Source of the DNA: a virus
Length of the DNA stretch: 64,000 nt
Strand: one strand, 5' to 3'
IMG/VR virus record: IMGVR_UViG_3300047312_000028
Coordinates: 1-64,000 of that record
This document shows positions 29,980 to 35,669 of this stretch, piece by piece. The notes below the pieces were generated by a model. The model had not been told where the DNA came from. It searched no databases and saw only the letters and a list, made by a program, of their open reading frames with translations. Every line of letters starts with the position of its first letter. Within the stretch, counting starts at the first letter, position 1. The position numbers were made by a program, and so were the translations under genes.

Positions 29980-30330
29980 ATGAATAGACGAACGTTCTTA
30001 AAAGTGTTACTTGGCACCGCGGCTGTTCTTGTGATTAACCCCGTCAAGGTGTTATCAGAGAATGCCCCGATAGCTCCGGTAGTCGATAAGATTCCAGCAG
30101 TAAAGATGCCAGTAGAGAATCCGGTAGTGTCAGTTGTATCGATGACAAGAATTGAGCCTAGGCTTATCGATATAGTCAAGACACATTATCCTGATATGAT
30201 AGCGCACCAGATTTGTAGTGTGCAACCAATGACGGCACCGACTGGTCAGATTTTTGCGCAATATGTACCTATGTACCGCGTCCGCGTACATCGTCTGCCG
30301 TGGTACAAGAGAGTGTTTAGAAATATTTAA
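29980..30330 (+). CDS. Predicted Tat-exported protein
   Basis: 116 aa. MNRRTFLKVLLGTAAVLVI is a twin-arginine signal (RRxFLK plus hydrophobic core). The mature part is Pro/Val-rich without known domain. A phage protein using the host Tat route is uncommon. The stop is directly followed by a tRNA. Confidence 0.6.
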   Translation: MNRRTFLKVLLGTAAVLVINPVKVLSENAPIAPVVDKIPAVKMPVENPVVSVVSMTRIEPRLIDIVKTHYPDMIAHQICSVQPMTAPTGQIFAQYVPMYRVRVHRLPWYKRVFRNI

Positions 30331-30405
30331 CAGGCTGTGGGTCAAAAGGTGACTACTCCCTTCGGAGGGGAGACCATGCTGGTGCGAGTCCAGCCAGCCT
30401 GACCA
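30331..30405 (+). tRNA. tRNA-Pro(CGG)
   Basis: Acceptor CAGGCTG/CAGCCTG, A73, stem CTCCC/GGGAG, loop TTCGGAG, T-loop TGCGAGT (G55), AG in the D-loop. Confidence 0.9.
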
Positions 30406-30409
30406 GTTC

Positions 30410-30484
30410 GCTCCTTAAGTGTAGATAGCGACACACGGCTTTCGTAAAGCTGAAAGATCGGCGCAAATCCGATAAGGAGCTCCA
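30410..30484 (+). tRNA. tRNA-Thr(CGT)
   Basis: Acceptor GCTCCTT/AAGGAGC, stem CGGCT/AGCTG, loop TTCGTAA, T-loop CGCAAAT (G55), AG at 18-19. Confidence 0.85.
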
Positions 30485-30489
30485 GTAAC

Positions 30490-30567
30490 GCCGTTGTGAA
30501 GGGAATTGGCATACCTGGGTCGCTTAAAACGATTCGCTTGTGGGTTCGACTCCCACCAACGGCACCA
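30490..30567 (+). tRNA. tRNA-Leu(TAA)
   Basis: Acceptor GCCGTTG/CAACGGC, loop CTTAAAA, 5-nt variable loop CGCTT, T-loop TTCGACT. Confidence 0.85.
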
Positions 30568-30580
30568 TTGAGGATATATT

Positions 30581-30760
30581 ATGAATGACCAAGAGAGAAT
30601 AGAGAAGTTAGAGACTGCACTCAAAGAATGTATTCATACGTTTGATTATCTTGTGTTTCATCGTACCGCTGATATGGATAAGTTCCTCGTGAATGATTTG
30701 GTTCCTGAACGAGGTATCAAAGAAACTGGATTGCAGGCGCGTAGAGCATTATTGAAATGA
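30581..30760 (+). CDS. Unknown small protein
   Basis: 59 aa, helical; its C-terminal ARRALLK resembles that of the gene at 36558. Overlaps the next gene by 4 nt. Confidence 0.55.
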   Translation: MNDQERIEKLETALKECIHTFDYLVFHRTADMDKFLVNDLVPERGIKETGLQARRALLK

Positions 30761-30948
30761 TTACAGAAGAAGAGTGGGACATTCAGTTTGACCGTGAATA
30801 TGATGAAATTGTATTCGAGTGCTCCGCTGCACCTTTATTGATTTCTCACGAGGCTGATAAGATAATTCTTAAGAGGCAGATCAAGGCAAGGGCGAATATG
30901 CCATTCCCTTGGCCCCATGAAGACGGAGATAGAATTCTTTCATTATGA
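30757..30948 (+). CDS. Unknown small acidic protein
   Basis: 63 aa, Glu/Asp-rich. ATGA overlaps on both sides. Nothing recognised. Confidence 0.55.
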   Translation: MITEEEWDIQFDREYDEIVFECSAAPLLISHEADKIILKRQIKARANMPFPWPHEDGDRILSL

Positions 30949-31196
30949 AAACAGTGAAGAACAAAGAGTATTCGTTTCAGCACACGAAAGCGCGACTGAA
31001 AGAACGTTACGGACTGGAGTTGCACCGGGACGAGTACAACACGATTTGCCAGAACACGAAAGCGATGCAGGGTGTCTTGGAATTGTGCGGTGAGAAGAAG
31101 CAGAAGGTCGTTAAGTGTTTTTTCAAAGGAAAGATTGTCACGTTTGTATACGGATTAGGTTGTGATTATGTCACAACAGCGTTACCGCCGAAGTGA
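30945..31196 (+). CDS. Unknown small protein
   Basis: 83 aa; FQHTKARLKERYGLELHRDEY resembles small phage or toxin-like domains with an HAxxRxxER-type start (uncertain). Its TGA is positions 8-10 of the next tRNA. Confidence 0.55.
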   Translation: MKTVKNKEYSFQHTKARLKERYGLELHRDEYNTICQNTKAMQGVLELCGEKKQKVVKCFFKGKIVTFVYGLGCDYVTTALPPK

Positions 31197-31264
31197 TTGC
31201 AATTGGCAGACATAGCTGATTCAAAACCAGCTTCTTGTGGGTTCGAGTCCCACCTTCGGCACCA
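31187..31264 (+). tRNA. tRNA-Leu(CAA)
   Basis: Acceptor GCCGAAG/CTTCGGC, loop TTCAAAA on a stem with one mismatch, 5-nt variable loop TTCTT, T-loop TTCGAGT. Overlaps the upstream gene by 10 nt. Confidence 0.8.
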
Positions 31265-31311
31265 GTGCGTAGATTAGAGTGGTTATTCCCCGCAAACCGG
31301 GAGCCTATATT

Positions 31312-31497
31312 ATGAGTGATCGGAATAACGTCGATCTAGCAATCATGTTGCTAGAGGAGAATAAGAAGATTCTGATTGAGTATTTGAGTCTAAAAGCCAC
31401 CGAACATGATTGGCACGGAGTGTCAGACGCGGCGAACGATATTCGAGTGATCGAAGCAAAGGTAGAAGTCTTCAAGAAGTTGCTTGAAAGAATGTGA
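31312..31497 (+). CDS. Unknown small helical protein
   Basis: 61 aa from ATG 31312, helical. Its stop overlaps the first bases of the RNase P RNA gene. The 47 nt before it resemble a truncated tRNA 5' part. Confidence 0.55.
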   Translation: MSDRNNVDLAIMLLEENKKILIEYLSLKATEHDWHGVSDAANDIRVIEAKVEVFKKLLERM

Positions 31498-31794
31498 GTC
31501 CGATAATTCGTTGCTGGTGACCTCCCTTGACCGGGAGTGATCCAGAGGAAAGTCGGCGCACCTAGAACAGGGTAGTGGCTAACGGCCACCCGGAGCAATC
31601 CGAGGATTAGAGACACAGTGACGAGGATCCCGAAAGGGTGAAGTGAAACGATCAATCTCTACCTGGTGCAACTCCAAATAAGCCGGTGTACTGTTCGTAC
31701 ACGACCCGGCGGGTAGGAGGCTTGAGCTTCATAGTAATATGAAGTCTAGAGAAATAACGAATCTAGACAGAACGCCGCTTATCGTTGGACTCAC
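31494..31794 (+). ncRNA. rnpB: RNase P RNA, type A
   Basis: About 301 nt. P1 is GTGAGTCC/GGACTCAC plus GATAA/TTATC. Conserved blocks occur in order: GAGGAAAGTC, GAGACACAGTGACGAG, AGGGTGAAGTGAAACG, GGGTAGGAGGCTTGAGC (E. coli: GGGTAGGCTGCTTGAGC) and ACAGAACGCCGCTTATCG (E. coli: ACAGAACCCGGCTTATCG). Smaller than E. coli M1 RNA (377 nt). No RnpA gene was seen in the window, so host protein is probably used to process the phage tRNAs. Confidence 0.93.
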
Positions 31795-31811
31795 TAAATA
31801 ATGGAGCAGTT

Positions 31812-32246
31812 ATGGCAATCACTGAGTTTCAAGGCGAGTATCGTTGGTTGAGTAACTTTGCACCATCTGTTGTAGATTATGAGTGGGTAAATTATCCAAC
31901 AGTTGAGAATGCGTACCAAGCAGCTAAGACGGCAAATCCCGAAGATAGAATACAGTTTGTGTCAGTGACTCCTGGACAAGCCAAGCGCCTTGGTAAGACG
32001 ATTCAGTTAAGATCAAATTGGGACGAATATAAGCATTGTGTGATGGGTGGGCTTCTTTACCAGAAGTTTTCAGAAGAACCTTTTAGGGGACTACTATTAG
32101 CAACTGGGGATCAAGAGTTGATTGAAGGAAATCATTGGGGAGACACCTATTGGGGAGTTTGTAAAGGTGTCGGTGAGAATTGGCTCGGCAAAACAATCAT
32201 GCAAGTTCGAGATAAATTAAAAGAAGAGTTATCGCTCCTTAAGTAG
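31812..32246 (+). CDS. NADAR (YbiA-like) domain protein
   Basis: 144 aa from ATG 31812 (GGAGC upstream). WLSNFAPS, Y-x-TVENAYQAAK and GNHWGDTYWGVC are hallmarks of NADAR/YbiA proteins, which act on riboflavin intermediates or ADP-ribosyl groups. A role against NAD- or ADP-ribose-based defence is inferred. Its TAG lies inside the next tRNA. Confidence 0.85.
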   Translation: MAITEFQGEYRWLSNFAPSVVDYEWVNYPTVENAYQAAKTANPEDRIQFVSVTPGQAKRLGKTIQLRSNWDEYKHCVMGGLLYQKFSEEPFRGLLLATGDQELIEGNHWGDTYWGVCKGVGENWLGKTIMQVRDKLKEELSLLK

Positions 32247-32310
32247 AGGTAGTTGACACGCCACTTTGGTAAAGTGGAAACGGTTGGTGCAAGTCCAACA
32301 AGGAGCTCCA
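32234..32310 (+). tRNA. tRNA-Thr(GGT)
   Basis: Acceptor GCTCCTT/AAGGAGC, stem CCACT/AGTGG, loop TTGGTAA, T-loop TGCAAGT (G55). Overlaps the NADAR gene by 13 nt. Confidence 0.9.
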
Positions 32311-32317
32311 GTAGAAC

Positions 32318-32392
32318 GCACGATGGGCAGGAAAGATATGCACCACTCCTACAAAGTGGACTAAGAAGGGGCAGTACCTTCATCGTGCACCA
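32318..32392 (+). tRNA. tRNA-Val(TAC)
   Basis: Acceptor GCACGAT/ATCGTGC, stem CCACT/AGTGG, loop CCTACAA (C33), T-loop GGCAGTA (G55), AG at 18-19. Confidence 0.8.
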
Positions 32393-32397
32393 TATGT

Positions 32398-32437
32398 ACA
32401 GCGGGTATGATAACGATACCGGTAAATAATTGCTGTG
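32398..32437 (+). other. Small hairpin element
   Basis: ACAGC/GCTGT closes a loop holding GGTAT-6 nt-ATACC. Too short for a tRNA; sits between two tRNA genes. Confidence 0.3.
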
Positions 32438-32448
32438 CAGAAATATAT

Positions 32449-32526
32449 GTCCTTGTGGGGAAGCCTGCAAATCCCGCCTCCCTGCGAAGGAGGAGATCGG
32501 TGGTTGAAATCCACCCAAGGACACCA
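32449..32526 (+). tRNA. tRNA-Arg(GCG)
   Basis: Acceptor GTCCTTG/CAAGGAC, stem CCTCC/GGAGG, loop CTGCGAA, T-loop TTGAAAT (G56) with GC in the D-loop, a compensated 19-56 pair. Confidence 0.85.
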
Positions 32527-32530
32527 GTAT

Positions 32531-32606
32531 GCAGTCGTGACTAGAGAGGCCATAGACCCGGCTCTTAACCGGGACCACGTGGGTTCGATTCCCACCGACT
32601 GCACCA
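32531..32606 (+). tRNA. tRNA-Lys(CTT)
   Basis: Acceptor GCAGTCG/CGACTGC, stem CCCGG/CCGGG, loop CTCTTAA, T-loop TTCGATT, GG in the D-loop. Confidence 0.9.
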
Positions 32607-32611
32607 GCGAC

Positions 32612-32686
32612 GGACCGCAAAATTTAGTAGATGATTACCTGGCTTTTAACCAGGGGAACCGGGTGCAATTCCTGGGCGGTCCACCA
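32612..32686 (+). tRNA. tRNA-Lys(TTT)
   Basis: Acceptor GGACCGC/GCGGTCC, stem CCTGG/CCAGG, loop CTTTTAA, T-loop TGCAATT (G55), AG at 18-19. Confidence 0.9.
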
Positions 32687-32690
32687 GTTC

Positions 32691-32764
32691 GCTCCCATAG
32701 ATTATCAGTAGATCGCTAGATTCTCAATCTAGAGAGCCGGGGGCAGCACCCGGTGGGAGCACCA
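32691..32764 (+). tRNA. tRNA-Glu(CTC)
   Basis: Acceptor GCTCCCA/TGGGAGC, stem CTAGA/TCTAG, loop TTCTCAA, T-loop GGCAGCA (G55), AG at 18-19. Confidence 0.9.
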
Positions 32765-32775
32765 TACGAGGGTAG

Positions 32776-32834
32776 TGTGTGAGTCGGATTATGCCGGGTG
32801 CGCACCCGTTGAGGTTCGACTCCTCTTTCATACA
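32776..32834 (+). ncRNA. tRNA-like RNA with T-arm but minimal anticodon arm
   Basis: TGTGTGAG pairs with TTTCATACA. A proper T-arm (GAGG-TTCGACT-CCTC) is present, but CGGGT-GCGC-ACCCG replaces the anticodon arm with a 4-nt loop. No CCA. Confidence 0.4.
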
Positions 32835-32852
32835 TTGCCTGACTAGAAATAT

Positions 32853-32928
32853 CTCTCTGTACGTCAACTGGAAGACTACCTCGCTTCTAACGAGGAGGAT
32901 GGGGGTTCAAATCCCTCCAGGGAGACCA
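32853..32928 (+). tRNA. tRNA-Arg(TCT)
   Basis: Acceptor CTCTCTG/CAGGGAG, A73, stem CCTCG/CGAGG, loop CTTCTAA, T-loop TTCAAAT, GG in the D-loop. Confidence 0.9.
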
Positions 32929-32933
32929 GTAAC

Positions 32934-33001
32934 GTGCCCTTCAAGTTCAAAGCTTGCGAATCCCGAAAGGGAAAGTGACTGAATAAGTCGAGGGCGCTCC
33001 A
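32934..33001 (+). ncRNA. Anticodon-less tRNA-like RNA with encoded CCA
   Basis: 68 nt. Acceptor GTGCCCT/AGGGCGC with T73 and CCA, D-arm-like AAG..CTT, and TCCC-GAAA-GGGA in place of the anticodon arm (a GNRA tetraloop). A shortened T-arm GACT-GAATA-AGTC. It cannot decode codons. Confidence 0.55.
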
Positions 33002-33021
33002 AATTCATTATGGAGATTTTT

Positions 33022-33327
33022 ATGTCGATGCGTAATGAAGTCTACTATTATAGTGGCACAGATTGCATGGGGAATCCCTATTCAACCTGGCAACAGTATA
33101 GAATTTGTTCCGATGGTAGAGGCGTCATAGGAGTCGGTGCCACCGCAGAACAGGCAGTTGCAGAAACCGACAAATTGGTTCAAGAGCGAGAGACGTACCT
33201 AGCCAAGTCAGATGTAGAGCGTTTGGCGATTCTTTTGGAGAATGAAAATTTGCTCCAAACGGACATGAACGAAACCGTGCATCTTATCGGAAAGATATTG
33301 TTAGAGAAATATGCCGTCGTAGTTTAA
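33022..33327 (+). CDS. Unknown protein
   Basis: 101 aa from ATG 33022 (GGAG upstream); an in-frame ATG at 33010 adds four residues. GTDCMGNPYSTWQQY and a helical C-terminus. Its TAA lies inside the next tRNA. Confidence 0.55.
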   Translation: MSMRNEVYYYSGTDCMGNPYSTWQQYRICSDGRGVIGVGATAEQAVAETDKLVQERETYLAKSDVERLAILLENENLLQTDMNETVHLIGKILLEKYAVVV

Positions 33328-33389
33328 CTGAACAAAACGACCCTCTCCTAAAGGGTAGACTGCGGGTTTGAGTCCCGCCGGTGGCACCA
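33313..33389 (+). tRNA. tRNA-Arg(CCT)
   Basis: Acceptor GCCGTCG/CGGTGGC, stem ACCCT/AGGGT, loop CTCCTAA, T-loop TTTGAGT (U56) with GA in the D-loop, a compensated 19-56 pair. Overlaps the upstream gene by 15 nt. Confidence 0.85.
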
Positions 33390-33399
33390 TGAGGATATT

Positions 33400-33765
33400 A
33401 TGATTTTCGTGTTCGGCTCGAATCTTGCAGGCAGACACGGGAAAGGTGCTGCACTCTTTGCTCGAAAAAACTATGGAGCAAAACTCGGTGTTGGTCGTGG
33501 GCGCACTGGTAACGCATATGCGATTCCTACTAAAGACGCTGATTTGAGACCCCTGGCTCTTTTGCAGATAGAACGAGAGGTCAATGATTTCCTCTCTTAT
33601 GCAATCGCGCACATGGATGAAAAATTCTTAGTGACTAAGATCGGATGTGGATTAGCTGGGTATACGAACGAACAGATTGCTCCCTTCTTTCACGATGCCC
33701 CTGTGAATTGTTTAATCGACGAAGAGTGGCAGAAGATTATAGGAGATTTTGATAACTCCCTGTGA
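33400..33765 (+). CDS. Macro-domain-like protein
   Basis: 121 aa. FVFGSNLAGRHGKGAALFA at the N-terminus, then AYAIPTKD and VTKIGCGLAGY, the layout of small phage macro-like (A1S_2505-type) proteins thought to bind ADP-ribose or related ligands. Neighbour of NADAR. Its TGA is formed by tRNA positions 8-10. Confidence 0.7.
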   Translation: MIFVFGSNLAGRHGKGAALFARKNYGAKLGVGRGRTGNAYAIPTKDADLRPLALLQIEREVNDFLSYAIAHMDEKFLVTKIGCGLAGYTNEQIAPFFHDAPVNCLIDEEWQKIIGDFDNSL

Positions 33766-33833
33766 TGACAATTGGAAGTCACCGTGGTTTCGACCCACGG
33801 AACATGCAGGTTCGAGTCCTGTCAGGGAGACCA
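33756..33833 (+). tRNA. tRNA-Arg(TCG)
   Basis: Acceptor CTCCCTG/CAGGGAG, stem CGTGG/CCACG, loop TTTCGAC, T-loop TTCGAGT, GG in the D-loop. Overlaps the upstream gene by 10 nt. Confidence 0.9.
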
Positions 33834-33846
33834 GTTAGAGGTGAAT

Positions 33847-34023
33847 ATGTTTTGGCATGGTTGTCGTGGGTGTGGATGGATGACAGAACCTAACGTGGCA
33901 GGTGTGATGACAAACCGCGATAGTCGCTGTCAATTCTGTAACTACTTTCCTGTTTCGGTTTTTGATGGAACAGCAGAAGAACACGAAGATATGAGAAAGA
34001 ACGGGCTAATAGAGGACCCTTAG
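33847..34023 (+). CDS. Small zinc-ribbon-like protein
   Basis: 58 aa from ATG 33847 (GAGGTG upstream): CRGCGW and CQFCNYF pairs suggest one zinc site. Its TAG is tRNA positions 8-10. Confidence 0.6.
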   Translation: MFWHGCRGCGWMTEPNVAGVMTNRDSRCQFCNYFPVSVFDGTAEEHEDMRKNGLIEDP

Positions 34024-34087
34024 TTCATTAGCAGAACACTGCTTTGACATGGCGGAGAGACAGGAGCGTAACCTGTAGGGTTCACCA
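34014..34087 (+). tRNA. tRNA-Val(GAC)
   Basis: Acceptor GGACCCT/AGGGTTC, loop TTGACAT, T-loop AGCGTAA (G55), AG at 18-19. Its D-arm closely resembles that of the permuted tRNA. Last tRNA of the island. Confidence 0.85.
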
Positions 34088-34091
34088 GCCA

Positions 34092-34099
34092 CATAAATA
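34092..34099 (+). promoter_or_regulatory. T4-late-like promoter box
   Basis: CATAAATA 26 nt before the oxidoreductase ATG, suggesting late expression of that gene. Confidence 0.55.
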
Positions 34100-34125
34100 C
34101 GTGATACACCCCACAAGGATACAAT

Positions 34126-35052
34126 ATGAGTCTTGAAAAAATTACGATATCTCCCGACCTCTACGACATTATGCCCCCTGAGTATCAGGAGCTTGTCAGG
34201 AATGCCACCTACGGAAAAGAAGATCGTGGTTGGAAAGATATAGGTAATAAGAAAGAGTTGATTGAAGCACATTCATTATGCGCCGGGTGCCCAGAGTCGA
34301 TGGCATTCAGATATATCCTCGCTAGTCTCCCCAATCCCGCTGATACAATCATGGTAGGTTCTACAGGTTGTACCAGTCTTGTATTCCCAATGGTCGCTCT
34401 CCACAACATTCACTCCCTCTTCGGCAACCAAAACGCAGTCGCCTCAGGACTCAAACGTGCTTTAACTGTTAGGTTCCCTGGACGTATAAAAGACGTTGTG
34501 GTGCTTGCAGGTGATGGAGCGACGGTTGACATTGGTTTGGACATGACACTGCAAGCCTGGTTTCGCCAGGAGAAGTTTACGACGATTTGTTTTGATAATG
34601 AATTGTATGCGAACACTGGTGGGCAGGAATCTGGGCTCATGCAAAAAGGATTCGTAGCGAAGATGGCACCAGTTGGAAAGTTGTTCGATAAGGTGAGACT
34701 GCCAGAGATCGCCAGAGAGTCAGGATGCCATTTTGTTGTGCAGTGTACAGTGAGTAAGCCATCACTCGTTGAACGTGTCGTGCGTCAAGCGGTACTTGTA
34801 GCCCGTGAGATCGGACCAACGTATCTTCAACTCTACACACCTTGCATTCTCGAAATAGGAAAGAATAGTATGGAAGGCCTTCAGGAAATGCGCGATGCAG
34901 AGAAGCCAACCGAGCGTTTCGCCATGAAGGAATATATTAGTGAAGCAGCAAAAGAATTGCTAGCCGAAGTGGCAGTGAAAGATAAAGAACGCAAAGCTAC
35001 AAGATTGGCAGCACAAAATTCCACAAGTGTAACAGTGCCGGCACAAATCTAA
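34126..35052 (+). CDS. 2-oxoacid:ferredoxin oxidoreductase, beta subunit (PorB/KorB type)
   Basis: 308 aa, full family length. SLCAGCPE (cysteine ligands), MVGSTGC, VLAGDGATVDIG and FDNELYANTGGQ form the thiamine-diphosphate/Mg2+ and Fe-S binding layout of pyruvate or 2-oxoglutarate:ferredoxin oxidoreductases. These enzymes interconvert 2-oxoacids, CoA and CO2 with ferredoxin and are key to the reductive TCA cycle. No alpha, gamma or delta subunit lies in the window, so it would have to join host subunits. It reads as a host-derived metabolic gene. Confidence 0.85.
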   Translation: MSLEKITISPDLYDIMPPEYQELVRNATYGKEDRGWKDIGNKKELIEAHSLCAGCPESMAFRYILASLPNPADTIMVGSTGCTSLVFPMVALHNIHSLFGNQNAVASGLKRALTVRFPGRIKDVVVLAGDGATVDIGLDMTLQAWFRQEKFTTICFDNELYANTGGQESGLMQKGFVAKMAPVGKLFDKVRLPEIARESGCHFVVQCTVSKPSLVERVVRQAVLVAREIGPTYLQLYTPCILEIGKNSMEGLQEMRDAEKPTERFAMKEYISEAAKELLAEVAVKDKERKATRLAAQNSTSVTVPAQI

Positions 35053-35663
35053 TTCGCTAGTTTCGTAATACTGAGTGCCACAGATCGTAATGCAGGTCCA
35101 CCAGCCAAAGTCGTTTCCGGTTGTAACCCAGTCGCACTTATCGCAGAATCTATTGCTTGAATCAATTCCACATAGTCATTCATGTCCAACCTCAACACAG
35201 CGTATAATAACATTGGGGTGTCCACATCCTGCAATGTTACAGAGACTCGTGTTGTTGTTCCGGTTACATCTACATTGTTTCTTCGTATCCAGCAATCCAC
35301 CACACGAACAACGGCCTTCCCGCTAGTTCTCAAATAATTTCCAGATGCCACAATTTGATACCAACCACTAGAGAGAACAGTGACCCGAGAATTGCCAACA
35401 CTATGATTGGCACCAATGAGTAGATCATTAGAATTGAATGTGACGTTATATGCAGAAGTGTTGCTGGGAATTTGTGCAAGATTACTGGAGATTTGTGCTG
35501 TTGAGAAGGTGAGTAGCGAGGCGCCATTCGCTATGATTGCTAAGGCGCCGTTCGCATGTCGATAATAAAGTAACTGGTCAACCGCGTTGAGTGCAAGTTC
35601 CCCGTTCGCTAGCGCGACTGGTGTATTGCCTGTATTCGAGGAGTGCTTGACTTTGACGATCAT
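35049..35663 (-). CDS. Tail-fibre/appendage-like structural protein
   Basis: 204 aa. N-terminal VKHSSNTGNTPVALANGELA, then LYYRHANGA, a repeated unit of T4-like fibre-type virion proteins; the rest is beta-rich. Same N-terminal module as the next gene. Overlaps the oxidoreductase tail by 4 nt, convergent. Confidence 0.6.
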   Translation of the reverse strand: MIVKVKHSSNTGNTPVALANGELALNAVDQLLYYRHANGALAIIANGASLLTFSTAQISSNLAQIPSNTSAYNVTFNSNDLLIGANHSVGNSRVTVLSSGWYQIVASGNYLRTSGKAVVRVVDCWIRRNNVDVTGTTTRVSVTLQDVDTPMLLYAVLRLDMNDYVELIQAIDSAISATGLQPETTLAGGPALRSVALSITKLAN

Positions 35664-35669
35664 AATGAA

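Noticed and set aside
31265-31311. Truncated tRNA-like 5' part before the gene at 31312
   Set aside because: D-arm-like and stem-like pieces without T-arm, CCA or a matching 3' half nearby; left unannotated.
23778-34000. Many 60-110 codon frames on both strands across the RNA island
   Set aside because: They cover tRNA, tmRNA and RNase P RNA genes and contain typical tRNA-derived peptide patterns; no independent coding support.
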